25,999 nt of DNA, taken from positions 1 to 25,999 of the forward strand of contig CAMODP010000004.1 of NCBI GenBank assembly GCA_946611445.1, in the 5' to 3' direction. The notes beneath the pieces are model-generated. The model made no database searches. It saw only the letters and a list, made by a program, of their open reading frames with translations, and was not told the DNA's origin. Below, piece after piece: positions 14,929 to 23,147 of this stretch (position 1 is the first letter of the stretch; each line of letters starts with the position of its first letter). Made by a program: the position numbers and the translations under genes. This stretch comes from an uncultured Eubacterium sp. (GTDB lineage: Bacteria > Bacillota > Clostridia > Lachnospirales > Lachnospiraceae).

Positions 14929-15978
14929 TCAGATCTTTTCCAACAGGATCTCTACGATCCCGCCGCAGACCATCCCTTCTTCGTCCGCTTCATCCACTGT
15001 CATGCTTACCTGCAGCACCTCCGTTCCGGATTCCGGATTCCGGAGCAGCCTTCTGGCATGCGAGATGACATCAGCCTCCACGCAGCCGCCTCCGATGGTG
15101 CCGACGGTCGTATATCCGTCTCCCAGCAGCAGCATTTTTGTCCCGACTTTTCTGGGAGCGGAGCCCTTTCTGCTGATCATCGTCATCAGGATGCTCCTGT
15201 CGTGACCCGGCTCCCCTCCGTTTTTCTCCAGGATGGCTCTGAGGATCTCTTTGGGCCAGCCGCTGTCGCTGCCTCTCCGGCTCTGTACCTGAATCATTTC
15301 AGCCATCACCGAGACCGCTATCTCCTCCGGGGTCTCTGCGCCGATATCCAGCCCGATCGGCGTGAAGACCCGTGACAGAACCTCTTCATCGACGCCTTCT
15401 TCCTTCAGTGTCTGCATGACAAAGCCGACTCTTCTGCGCGAGCCCATCAGTCCGATGTAAGCGTGCGGTTTCCCCGCGATGTCCCTGAGACACATCTGAT
15501 CCCATTTATGCCCTCTGGTCACAATTACGAACCATGTATTCGCATCTCCCGCGATCTGTCCGAGCGCTTTCCGGAAGTCCTCACAGATCACGAACGCCCC
15601 GGTCTGCCTCGCCTGATCAGCGTAAAGCTTCCGGTCGTCGATCACGGTCACATCACAGCCTATCATTTTTCCGATCCGCGCCACAGCGATTCCCACATGG
15701 CCGGCCCCGCAGATTACCAGTTTTCTCCCTCCGGTAATCTGCTCCGAGAATACGCGGCCGTCAATTGTATCCGACAGACCGGTCTCCTTCATCTGTACGA
15801 TCTCGGGATGACGGTCAAAAAAACCGTTCTCCGCGGTCTGCATCACAGCCTCTCCGTCCGTGACCAGCAGCTTTTCTCCTGCAAAAGGCCCGTCTGCAGC
15901 CGTGAACAGCCGGTTGTCCCTGTTCGGATTCAGTTCAGATATTGCCTCAAATATTTCATGTATGCTGTTTCTGTGCAT
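14929..15978 (-). CDS. XdhC/CoxF-family protein with reversed domain order
   Basis: 349 residues. XdhC proteins bind and deliver molybdenum cofactor to xanthine dehydrogenase-type hydroxylases and help its sulfuration. Here a Rossmann domain with GAGHVG (residues 91-96) and VTVIDDR comes first, and the CoxI/XdhC N-type domain, with SRKGSAPRKVGTKMLL, GTIGGGCVEA and GMVCGG, comes last; in most family members the order is the opposite. The start at 15978 has GGAAGGAG upstream; the frame is open to 16026 through the end of the preceding gene. No molybdenum hydroxylase gene is in the window. Probably co-transcribed with the aldo/keto reductase 22 bases upstream. Confidence 0.85.
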   Translation of the reverse strand: MHRNSIHEIFEAISELNPNRDNRLFTAADGPFAGEKLLVTDGEAVMQTAENGFFDRHPEIVQMKETGLSDTIDGRVFSEQITGGRKLVICGAGHVGIAVARIGKMIGCDVTVIDDRKLYADQARQTGAFVICEDFRKALGQIAGDANTWFVIVTRGHKWDQMCLRDIAGKPHAYIGLMGSRRRVGFVMQTLKEEGVDEEVLSRVFTPIGLDIGAETPEEIAVSVMAEMIQVQSRRGSDSGWPKEILRAILEKNGGEPGHDRSILMTMISRKGSAPRKVGTKMLLLGDGYTTVGTIGGGCVEADVISHARRLLRNPESGTEVLQVSMTVDEADEEGMVCGGIVEILLEKI

Positions 15979-16000
15979 CTGCGGCTCCTTCCCTGTGCGC

Positions 16001-17137
16001 TTATGCCTTGTAGTGTTTTGCCACATCCTTCAGATATTTTATCACAGGCAGATGCTGCGGACAGATCTCCTCACACTGGCCGCAGGCAACACAGTCGCCG
16101 GCTTTTCCAAAGGTCTTCGTGAGATTCTCATAATTGGAGAAATTTACCGTCCATCCCTTTTCCGCCATGTCCTCCCTCATATCTTCATTGTAGAGTGAAA
16201 AGTATTTCGGGATCGGAATGTTCTGCGGGCAGCCCTCCGTGCAGTAGGAGCAGCCGGTACAGGGTACCGTGATCTGCGCGTTGATGATATCCGCCACCCG
16301 GAAGCACGTTTCTCTCTCTTTGTCAGTGAGCGGCCTGAAGTCTTTCATGACGCGCAGGTTATCTTCCATCTGGCTGACATTGCTCATTCCGGAGAGTACG
16401 GTCATGACGCCCGGCAGGCTGGCCGCAAAACGTATCGCCCAGGAAGCCGCCGATGCAGACGGATCAAGTTCGCGGAACAGGGCAGCCCCGTCCTCAGGGA
16501 CTTTTGCCAGTGTCCCGCCTTTGACCGGTTCCATGACGGTAATGGCTTTGCCGTGCTTTCGCGCAGTCTCATAGCAGCCGTGGGCCTGTATCCACTCACT
16601 CTCCCAGTCCAGATAATTCAGCTGCAGCTGTACAAATTCCATCTCCGGATGGGCGCTCAGAATCCTGTCCAGCAATTCCGGAGAGTCATGATAGGAGAAA
16701 CCGGCATGCCGTATCAGGCCTGCCTTTTTCTGCTCCTGCAGCCATGGGAAGCAGTCCAGTTTTTCATATTTCGCAATGTTGCTTTCATCCACGCCGTGGA
16801 GCAGATAATAATCAAAATATCCGGCGCCGGTTTTTTCCAGCTGCTTCGCGAAGAATTCATCCCGGCCTTCTTCTGTGTCAAAAAAGCCGCAGTGCAGCTT
16901 CGTCGCCAGCGTATAGCTCTCCCGGGGATAACGGCTGACCAGAATTTCCTTTACAGCCTCCTCGCTCCGAAAGCCGTGATACATCCATGCCGTATCAAAA
17001 TAGGTAAATCCGTTCTCCAGGAACAGGTCAACCATCTTCCCGGCTTCTTCAATATTTATCGTCGACTCATCTGTCCGGTCCAGCACCGGCAGCCGCATCA
17101 GGCCGAAGCCCAGTTTTTTCTTTGGGTAAAAATCCAT
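16001..17137 (-). CDS. Aldo/keto reductase with C-terminal ferredoxin domain
   Basis: 378 residues. The TIM-barrel aldo/keto reductase has the usual tetrad: Asp48 and Tyr53 in YFDTAWMYHG, Lys in LATKLH, and His in DYYLLHG. After residue about 280 a ferredoxin-like region adds CTGCSYCTEGCPQNIPI and CVACGQCEEICPQHLPV, each CX2CX2CX3CP, binding two [4Fe-4S] clusters. This architecture is common in anaerobic Clostridia; substrates are generally unknown. A GAGGTG ribosome binding site precedes 17137. The start lies within the 3' end of the YkvA-like gene (71-base overlap). Confidence 0.92.
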   Translation of the reverse strand: MDFYPKKKLGFGLMRLPVLDRTDESTINIEEAGKMVDLFLENGFTYFDTAWMYHGFRSEEAVKEILVSRYPRESYTLATKLHCGFFDTEEGRDEFFAKQLEKTGAGYFDYYLLHGVDESNIAKYEKLDCFPWLQEQKKAGLIRHAGFSYHDSPELLDRILSAHPEMEFVQLQLNYLDWESEWIQAHGCYETARKHGKAITVMEPVKGGTLAKVPEDGAALFRELDPSASAASWAIRFAASLPGVMTVLSGMSNVSQMEDNLRVMKDFRPLTDKERETCFRVADIINAQITVPCTGCSYCTEGCPQNIPIPKYFSLYNEDMREDMAEKGWTVNFSNYENLTKTFGKAGDCVACGQCEEICPQHLPVIKYLKDVAKHYKA

Positions 17138-17696
17138 CTGTACACCTCATCACTGTTTCCGCCTCTTCCGCAGGCGCTTCGTCCGCCTCTTTTTCAGGCT
17201 TATATTCAAGGGGCTCGCCGGTATCTTCCGCTTCCGCGGCGGCTTCGGCTCCGGCTTCTGCTTCAGCGCCGGCGTCTGCTTCCTGGGAGGCTGACGCCAT
17301 CCCGCCGTTTCTCCATGCCTCAAAGGCTCTCAGATCCGGCTCAAGCGCCTTCATCGCCAGGCCCAGCACGGCGAGGTCATCCGCATATCCCAGCAGCGGA
17401 ATGTTATCGCGGATCAGGTCTTTCTTTTTAAACAGATACGCAAATGCGCCTACCAGAGGAAGTATGTTCTGCAGGGAGATGTCCCTGTATTCCCCGGTGA
17501 CACAGCTTTTCACAAGCGCGATCGTCAGAGGGATATCCTTCAGGATGCCTCCCACGCCGGGAATCGCCTGCAGCTTCTCCGGCAGTTCCCGCAGCATTCC
17601 CTCCAGCTTCGAGGGATCACGGAGCAGTTCCTGCGCCTCCTGGCTGCTCCTCTCCAGAACCTCCTGCGCCTTTTCCATATTGAATGTACCGTCCAT
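17067..17696 (-). CDS. YkvA-like (DUF1232) protein with Ala/Glu-rich tail
   Basis: 209 residues. The DUF1232 signature KKDLIRDNIPLLGYADDLAVL is clear at about residues 91-112, with a weakly hydrophobic stretch before it (LPLVGAFAYLF); the role of this family is unknown. The region after about residue 135 is Ala/Glu-rich and repetitive, and the last about 24 residues are read through the start of the aldo/keto reductase gene in another frame, which suggests that an earlier stop was lost. AGGAGG seven bases before the ATG at 17696 supports the start. Confidence 0.82.
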   Translation of the reverse strand: MDGTFNMEKAQEVLERSSQEAQELLRDPSKLEGMLRELPEKLQAIPGVGGILKDIPLTIALVKSCVTGEYRDISLQNILPLVGAFAYLFKKKDLIRDNIPLLGYADDLAVLGLAMKALEPDLRAFEAWRNGGMASASQEADAGAEAEAGAEAAAEAEDTGEPLEYKPEKEADEAPAEEAETVMRCTDGFLPKEKTGLRPDAAAGAGPDR

Positions 17697-17744
17697 AGCA
17701 TTTCCTCCTTCCCGGTCGGTTTCTTAACGATAAGTACCTGTTTT

Positions 17745-17774
17745 ATCTTACATCCGGCGGCATATCCGTGTCAA
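17745..17774 (-). promoter_or_regulatory. Promoter candidate for the ykvA-like/aldo-keto reductase/xdhC genes
   Basis: On the minus strand, a perfect TTGACA (17769-17774), an 18-base spacer and TAAGAT (17745-17750). It sits directly in front of the first gene of this three-gene set and just downstream of the stop of the preceding secreted-protein gene. The -10 matches four of six consensus bases. Confidence 0.5.
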
Positions 17775-17785
17775 ACGGGCCGCTT

Positions 17786-18979
17786 TTACATTTTTTCAAA
17801 GACACACTCGTCGCCCGCGTGGTCATGGTCGTCTACCCACCTCAGGTTCCCGTTCTCCAGAATCAGCTTTCCGGTTCCGAAACGGTACTTAATGATCTCC
17901 TCTTCTGACCCGTCGTCCTTTGCCAGCAGGGTTACCCTCATGCAGTCATCAAAACGGTACTCACCGGAGCCGTCATCCTGAATGTGGAATCTCCAGGCTT
18001 CCGTCTCGTTCCAGCTGCTGCCCCAGCGGATTTCGCAGTAATACTCACTGCCCGACGGACTGATCTGCATGTGGGCGCGCTGACTCCAGCTGTCTGCCCA
18101 GTTGCCGGCCAGCGCGGAAGCTCCTTCGGCTGTTTCATATGCACCGCCTTCGGCATACTCCGCGCCACTCTCTGCAGATGCCGTGCCGTCCAGAGCCGTC
18201 ACCTGCATCAGAACAGGCGTGTAGTGATGATTTGTGTCTGCCTCCATGAGGACGCCCGACACTGTCGCAGGAGAATTGTCCACTTTATACCCGTCGTATT
18301 CACTGAAATTAAGGTCCAGGTTCTGCGCCGCGCAGAAGGCATCGACAGCGTCTCCGAATACCTGGATGGAATGCACGATCACGTCCCCGTCCCCTGTGCG
18401 GATCTGGACCGGGTTCTTCAGGTTGGCAGCCAGGCATTTTTCCGACATGTCGTCTTCATAGTATCCTGTAAACACACTGAAGCTGGAGAGTTCAAAGGTG
18501 ACTTCCCTGCCGTCGTACTCCTCCATCCTGATCAGTTCCGTGTTCTCCGCGACATTATCCGATGTGCGGATCAGGCTGTCCGAGGCGCTGTAGCCGTCTG
18601 GCTGCCAGTGGCATTCCAGAAGCGTGTCGTCATTGCTGTACATATAGTACTCATTGCCTGTGTTGATATGGTACACATACTGCACGCCATTTCCGTAATC
18701 ATCGGATATTCCTGTCAGTTTCGTGGCGCTCACCAATGTGTACGTCCACGGATCCTCCTCACCGCCGGCATAGTTCAGGACGGTGTCTCCCCAGAACTGC
18801 TTCCGGGCATTGATGCTGCTCGCTGTCGTCCACACATACCCGGGCACGGAGACGGCACTGACAGCGTCACTCCAGGTATCCGCCTGTACGGACTGTCCCG
18901 TCAGAAGAAAAATCATCAGGCCCGCAGTTATTCCTCTTTTCCACATTTTCAATCCTGTTCCTGTCGCTCCCAGCTTCAT
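17786..18979 (-). CDS. Secreted protein of unknown family
   Basis: 397 residues. A signal peptide is visible (Lys/Arg residues, then ITAGLMIFLLTGQSVQA, cleavage likely before DTW). The mature part is rich in Tyr, Trp, Asp and Ser, as in beta-rich extracellular proteins. The C-terminal about 110 residues look like a separate domain starting at GNWADSWSQRAHM and containing EIRWGSSWNETEAWRFH. I do not recognise a named family. The start at 18979 has GGAGGAG upstream; another Met at 18946 also precedes the signal peptide core but has a weaker site, and the frame upstream to 19036 lacks one. Confidence 0.75.
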   Translation of the reverse strand: MKLGATGTGLKMWKRGITAGLMIFLLTGQSVQADTWSDAVSAVSVPGYVWTTASSINARKQFWGDTVLNYAGGEEDPWTYTLVSATKLTGISDDYGNGVQYVYHINTGNEYYMYSNDDTLLECHWQPDGYSASDSLIRTSDNVAENTELIRMEEYDGREVTFELSSFSVFTGYYEDDMSEKCLAANLKNPVQIRTGDGDVIVHSIQVFGDAVDAFCAAQNLDLNFSEYDGYKVDNSPATVSGVLMEADTNHHYTPVLMQVTALDGTASAESGAEYAEGGAYETAEGASALAGNWADSWSQRAHMQISPSGSEYYCEIRWGSSWNETEAWRFHIQDDGSGEYRFDDCMRVTLLAKDDGSEEEIIKYRFGTGKLILENGNLRWVDDHDHAGDECVFEKM

Positions 18980-19026
18980 AGGCTGTCTCCTCCATGCGCA
19001 AAAAAAAGTTTCCTCTGTACAAGCAC

Positions 19027-19035
19027 AGTATAACA
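19027..19035 (-). promoter_or_regulatory. Extended -10 candidate for the secreted-protein gene
   Basis: On the minus strand TGT-TATACT lies just below the GGGGACG hairpin and about 45 bases above the start codon at 18979. No good -35 is visible at the normal distance, so the call relies on the extended -10. Confidence 0.35.
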
Positions 19036-19041
19036 CAAGAA

Positions 19042-19079
19042 AGCGTGGCAGGGGACGGAAAACCGTCCCCTGTCACGTT
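19042..19079. repeat. GGGGACG-core hairpin, copy 1 (possible terminator)
   Basis: On the minus strand GTGACAGGGGACGG, a TTTT loop, then CCGTCCCCTGCCAC: a 14-bp stem with one mismatch (19045-19076), extendable by two or three pairs. It begins immediately after the stop codon of the SH3-domain gene and separates it from the next gene on that strand. It may act as a bidirectional terminator. Its GGGGACG core is shared with the hairpins at 22160 and 24274. Confidence 0.7.
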
Positions 19080-19681
19080 CACTCTGCAACTGTCTGCAAA
19101 TAGGCTCCCAAGTCAGGTATGTTCGTCGGATCATAGGATGTAAAGGCTTCTCCGCCTTCCGTCATTGCCTCATTGTCTGTCACCCATGTGAGGCCCATGC
19201 CGTCTCCGTATGTCCAGGTCCCGTTCGCATCCTTGTATATTTCAACAAGCGTTCCGCTCTGTGCATATACATATGAGGTCTTGACAATCGGCGCTCCGCT
19301 CGGGGAGATGCCGGTGCACCCGTTTGAAACCGTATCAGGCGCTGCCGCCGCAGGAACTGTATAAACAGCAGTGTACATTTCTGCCGGGGCCGGCTCATAT
19401 ACAACCGGGTCTGCAGCTGCCGGGGCAGTATCGCTAAGGAACTCTGCCGCCACAAATCCTTCTGTCTCATTTCCTTCAGCATCATTCAGGGCAATCCGGA
19501 ACCATCTCTGGTCTGCGGCATTCGGATCTGTCTGTCCCGTCACTCTGACTTCAGCCCCGTAACAGAGGGCGTCGATAATCTCACCCTCTTCTGCGGAAGG
19601 AATCGCTCTGACATACAGCATGTCAGCTGTCACTTTGTCGCATGATGTGGTATATTTAGAAAAAATTTCACACGGAGGCAT
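19079..19681 (-). pseudogene. SH3-domain protein, probably missing its N-terminus
   Basis: The open frame covers 200 residues from an ATG at 19681. Residues about 15-85 form a bacterial SH3 domain (KVTADMLYVRAIPSAEEGEI, then GAEVRVTG, then WFRIALND and GFVAAEFL), a cell-wall binding module normally exported. A Pro/Ala linker and a C-terminal domain with GTWTYGDGMGLTWV follow. No signal peptide or ribosome binding site is present, and the first codons coincide with the promoter and ribosome binding site of the divergent sstT gene. The frame continues upstream only as antisense to sstT. I infer a 5'-truncated remnant; expression from a start inside sstT is less likely. Confidence 0.6.
19648..19656 (+). 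promoter_or_regulatory. Extended -10 candidate for sstT
   Basis: TGG-TATATT about 30 bases before the sstT start codon fits an extended -10 element. No strong -35 is seen (TGTCAC at 19628-19633 is at 17 bases). A GGAGG ribosome binding site at 19674-19678 follows. Confidence 0.35.
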
Positions 19682-19684
19682 ATA

Positions 19685-20914
19685 ATGCTGATCAAAAAAT
19701 GGAATTCCATGAGTCTTATCCTTCGGATCTGCATCGGTCTGGTGATCGGTGCCGCACTGGGACTGCTGCTGCCCGGCCAGACCTGGATCGGTGTCCCGGG
19801 AACCCTGTTTGTCGGTGCCCTGAAGGCAATCGCACCGGTCCTGGTCTTTGTCCTGGTGGCTTCTTCGCTGGCCAGCGCAAAAGGCGGCACTGACACCGCC
19901 GCCAGATTCCGGCGCGTCATTTTCCTGTACCTTTTCAGCACCCTGTGCGCGGCTGTTGTCGCCGTTATCGTCAATTTCGCCCACCCCGTGGTTCTCTCTG
20001 TGGAAGGCATAGACGATGCCGCGAATCTGACCGCCCCGGACAGCATGACTGAAATCATTATGAACCTGCTGAGCAGCGTCATAGCGAATCCCGTAGACGC
20101 GCTGGCAGACGCAAATTATATCGGCATTCTCTTCTGGGCTGTAATCCTCGGCGTGGCGCTGAAGGCTTCCGGTATTACGACCAAAGAAACGCTGAGTGAT
20201 CTGGCCGACGCGGTGTCGAAGGTCGTGCGCTGGGTGATCGCGTGTGCTCCTTTCGGTATCCTGGGGCTCGTTTTCAGCGCGGTTTCCAGCAGCGGACTTG
20301 AGATATTCACGACCTACGGCGAGCTGGTCCTCGTTCTGGTAGTCACCATGCTGCTGGTAGCCCTGGTGGTGAACCCGCTGATCGTCGGGGTCGCCCTGCG
20401 CAGGAACCCGTATCCGCTTATCTTCCGATGCATCCGCCAGAGCGGCGTGACAGCCTTCTTTACCAGGAGCTCGGCCGCTAACATTCCTGTCAACATGGAG
20501 CTGTGCAAGGAGCTGGGACTGGATGAGAACATGTACTCCGTCTCGATCCCGCTCGGCGCCACCATCAATATGGACGGGGCCGCGGCTGTGATCACCACTT
20601 TTGCCCTGACGGCCGCGTACAGCGCCGGCGTACATGTCACCTTCCCCATGGCGATCCTGCTGAGTGTTGTCGCCACCTTCTCAGCCTGCGGGACATCCGG
20701 TGTCGCCGGCGGATCGCTCCTGCTCGTGCCCCTGGGATGCTCCCTGTTCGGCATTAACGATGACATCGCCATGCATATCGTGGGCATAGGATTTATTATC
20801 AGCGTCATCCAGGATTCTCTGGAAACGGCCCTGAATTCCTCCGGGGATGTTATCTTTACGGCCACGGCGGAATATATGGACTGGATTAAAGATGGAAAGG
20901 AACTGCCGGTCTGA
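19685..20914 (+). CDS. sstT: SstT, Na+/serine-threonine symporter
   Basis: 409 residues with eight membrane segments plus two re-entrant loops, DAACS (dicarboxylate/amino acid:cation symporter) fold. SstT imports serine and threonine with sodium. The binding-loop motifs are visible: FFTRSSAANIPVNME (serine-rich hairpin 1), SIPLGATINMDGAA (the NMDG sodium motif) and FSACGTSGVAGGS (hairpin 2). The start has GGAGG seven bases upstream. It is followed after 38 bases by serine dehydratase, so import and breakdown of serine are coupled. Confidence 0.95.
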   Translation: MLIKKWNSMSLILRICIGLVIGAALGLLLPGQTWIGVPGTLFVGALKAIAPVLVFVLVASSLASAKGGTDTAARFRRVIFLYLFSTLCAAVVAVIVNFAHPVVLSVEGIDDAANLTAPDSMTEIIMNLLSSVIANPVDALADANYIGILFWAVILGVALKASGITTKETLSDLADAVSKVVRWVIACAPFGILGLVFSAVSSSGLEIFTTYGELVLVLVVTMLLVALVVNPLIVGVALRRNPYPLIFRCIRQSGVTAFFTRSSAANIPVNMELCKELGLDENMYSVSIPLGATINMDGAAAVITTFALTAAYSAGVHVTFPMAILLSVVATFSACGTSGVAGGSLLLVPLGCSLFGINDDIAMHIVGIGFIISVIQDSLETALNSSGDVIFTATAEYMDWIKDGKELPV

Positions 20915-20952
20915 CTGCACATTCCGGCTGCGCTTAGATAAGGAGATCTGAA

Positions 20953-22161
20953 ATGAAGAGCATAGCCAGCGTATATAAAATCGGCAACGGGCCTTCCAGT
21001 TCACACACAGTCGGCCCGTTCCACGCCGCCGTTACATTTGGCGAACGCTACCCGGACGCGGATTCCTATCAGGTGACGCTGTTCGGATCACTGGCCTTTA
21101 CCGGTGAAGGGCACGGCACCGCCAAGGCAATCCGGGAAGGGCTGCCCGGCGCCCGGATTATCTTCAATAAGGAGGAGCAGGAACTTCCGCATCCGAACAC
21201 AATGCTTTTTGAGGCATTTAAAGACGGAAAAAAGACAGCGTCAAAACGCATCTTCAGCATTGGCGGCGGCTCCATCCGCATCGAGCATGAAGCTTCGGAA
21301 GAAGACAGGGAGATCTATCCGCAGAAAAATTTCACGGAGATCCTCTCCCTCTGCAATCAGGAAAAAATCAGCCTTCTGCAGCTGATCTATATTCTGGAAG
21401 GCGCTTCATTGCGGGAATATCTCGCGAAGGTCTGGCACGCCATGGAGGACGCCGTAGAGCGCGGGCTGAAGACGGAGGGGACGCTTCCGGGCGGCCTGAA
21501 TCTGATGCGCAAGGCGAAATACCTGTATGAGAAGCGCTGTTACAACGAGAGCGCGGATGTCACCATGAACCGTCTCATCGCCGCGTATGCCTACGCCGTC
21601 AGCGAAGAAAACGCCGCCGAAAACCTGGTGGTCACCGCGCCGACCTGCGGCAGCTGCGGCGTGCTCCCTTCGATTCTCTACTATATGCGGTATGACCGGG
21701 GCTTCCCGGAAGATGAAATCCTGGACGCCCTGGCCGTCGCCGGTCTGATCGGCAATGTCATCCGCACCAATGCCAGCATTTCCGGCGCGGAATGCGGATG
21801 TCAGGCCGAGATCGGAAGCGCCTGTTCCATGGCCGCCGCTGCGGTTGCGACCCTTTTCGGCCTGAACATCGACCAGATCGAGTACGCGGCGGAGATCGCG
21901 ATGGAACACAATCTGGGCCTCACCTGCGACCCCGTCAACGGCCTGGTGCAGATCCCCTGCATCGAGCGCAACGCCGTGGCTGCCATGCGTGCTCTGAGTT
22001 CCGTGAATCTCTCCCGTTTTCTCTACACGACGCGGAAGATTTCCTTCGATGAGGTCGTCGATACCATGTACCGCACCGGTCTGGACCTGAACGAAAAATA
22101 CCGGGAGACCTCCCACGGAGGACTCGCGCAGATCTACAGGGAATATCAGGGGGATTATTGA
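20953..22161 (+). CDS. sdaA: L-serine dehydratase, iron-sulfur dependent, single chain
   Basis: 402 residues. It converts L-serine to pyruvate and ammonia with an oxygen-labile [4Fe-4S] cluster. The N-terminal beta domain starts with GPSSSHTVGP and contains FSIGGGSI. The alpha domain contains the cluster region with TAPTCGSCGVLPS, GAECGCQAEIGSACSMAA and CDPVNGLVQIPCIERN. Alpha and beta parts are fused, as in E. coli SdaA, whereas many Bacillota split them into SdaAA and SdaAB; the protein is somewhat shorter than E. coli SdaA. AAGGAG precedes the ATG. Second gene of the sstT operon; its stop codon is the first part of a GGGGACG-core hairpin. Confidence 0.96.
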   Translation: MKSIASVYKIGNGPSSSHTVGPFHAAVTFGERYPDADSYQVTLFGSLAFTGEGHGTAKAIREGLPGARIIFNKEEQELPHPNTMLFEAFKDGKKTASKRIFSIGGGSIRIEHEASEEDREIYPQKNFTEILSLCNQEKISLLQLIYILEGASLREYLAKVWHAMEDAVERGLKTEGTLPGGLNLMRKAKYLYEKRCYNESADVTMNRLIAAYAYAVSEENAAENLVVTAPTCGSCGVLPSILYYMRYDRGFPEDEILDALAVAGLIGNVIRTNASISGAECGCQAEIGSACSMAAAAVATLFGLNIDQIEYAAEIAMEHNLGLTCDPVNGLVQIPCIERNAVAAMRALSSVNLSRFLYTTRKISFDEVVDTMYRTGLDLNEKYRETSHGGLAQIYREYQGDY

Positions 22162-22188
22162 GTCAGAGAGAAACGTCCCCTTTGACTC
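22160..22188. repeat. GGGGACG-core hairpin, copy 2, on the sdaA stop codon
   Basis: GAGTCA (22160-22165) pairs with TGACTC (22183-22188). The first two bases of the element (GA) are the last two of the sdaA TGA. The reverse complement of the interior contains GGGGACGTTTCTCTCTGAC, nearly the same as copy 3. It lies between convergent sdaA and the SGNH hydrolase gene and may reduce read-through in both directions. Confidence 0.65.
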
Positions 22189-22237
22189 TTCGTAACGGCC
22201 GGGAGATCAAGTCCATGATAACGGATCCCCTCCCGGC

Positions 22238-22876
22238 TTACCAGCGCAGGGCTTCTGCAGCTGCTTTTCCAAGCTTCCTCTGATTCTCTGCGTCCAGATG
22301 GACACCGTCGGCATCACTGGCGCGGACATAGTCCGCCGCGTTCAGGAAAACGCATCCGTACTTTTTTGCGAGCTGCCGGTACCACCCTGCAAGCTCCAGA
22401 GACCGCTGCCGGGATATCTCATATTCAAACCTGTCCCCCAGCCAGGAATCCCGGATCGCTTCAGAGACCGGCGGAGGCGCTATGAGGATCACCTTGAACG
22501 GTTTTTCACACCGAAACTGTCTGTAAGCCAGAACCTTCTCCAGCAAGAGCTGCATCTCCTCCGCTATATCCATGGACGAATAGGAAAATTTTCTCTTGCA
22601 GTCATTGACGCCAAGCATGATGAAGAGCGCTTCCAGCGGAGAATGACTCTCCAGACAGGGAAGGATATATTTCAGGGCATTCTTCTCGCCTTCAGACGGA
22701 TCATCTGTCGCAATCGTCCTGCCGTTCTGTCCCTCTTCAATCACGGCATATTCCGCGCCGAGAGTCTCCTGCAGCACCATGGGCCACCTGCTGTCCTCCG
22801 GGAAACGGCCCGTGGTATCCGGATCAAACCCCCATGTGAGGGAATCTCCAAAACAGACAATTCTTTTTCTCTCCAT
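22238..22876 (-). CDS. SGNH/GDSL-family hydrolase (esterase-like)
   Basis: 212 residues. All catalytic blocks are present: GDSLTWG with Ser12 as nucleophile, the glycine block (EGQNGRTI), LGVND with the conserved Asn, and DGVHLDAENQ with the Asp-His pair. These enzymes remove acyl or acetyl groups from sugars, lipids or other esters; the substrate here is unknown. No signal peptide, so probably cytoplasmic. The start at 22876 (GAGGT upstream, Met directly before RKRIVCFGDS) is preferred over 22912, which adds 12 charged residues. Confidence 0.9.
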   Translation of the reverse strand: MERKRIVCFGDSLTWGFDPDTTGRFPEDSRWPMVLQETLGAEYAVIEEGQNGRTIATDDPSEGEKNALKYILPCLESHSPLEALFIMLGVNDCKRKFSYSSMDIAEEMQLLLEKVLAYRQFRCEKPFKVILIAPPPVSEAIRDSWLGDRFEYEISRQRSLELAGWYRQLAKKYGCVFLNAADYVRASDADGVHLDAENQRKLGKAAAEALRW

Positions 22877-22979
22877 AATCCTGTACCTCTTTTTGTCAGA
22901 TTCTGAATTCATACATTCCGGCTTCTCTTTTTAATATGGTATACTATTTCAGTATCTTACACAATATAATGATTACAAA

Positions 22980-23117
22980 GCCAAAAGTACTGAACCCACG
23001 CAAGTCCGAATGGCGGGAGGGCGCAGAACGTCCGGTGGACGTTCGTTTTGCGCCGACCGAAACGAAGCGAAGATGTGAGAGTGTGAAGCACGGAACAATC
23101 CGTATGCTGCTTTTGGC
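22980..23117. repeat. 138-bp element with 8-bp terminal inverted repeats and an internal hairpin
   Basis: It begins with GCCAAAAG (22980-22987) and ends with CTTTTGGC (23110-23117). Inside is a strong hairpin at 23020-23054: GGCGCA pairs with TGCGCC and AACGTCC with GGACGTT, with small bulges. An open frame of 62 codons runs across it but has no ribosome binding site and follows the repeat rather than a protein pattern. It sits 30 bases in front of the LtrA-family gene. A MITE-like element or structured RNA are both possible. Confidence 0.55.
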
Positions 23118-23147
23118 GACCTAATCACAGCAGGGCAGGTTTTGAGA

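Noticed and set aside
19682..20635. Long N-terminal extension of the SH3-domain frame
   Set aside because: It is the complement of sstT with antisense-type composition; real SH3 similarity begins only near 19640.
22936..23124. 62-codon plus-strand frame before the LtrA-family gene
   Set aside because: It follows an inverted-repeat element and has no ribosome binding site, so I treat it as non-coding.
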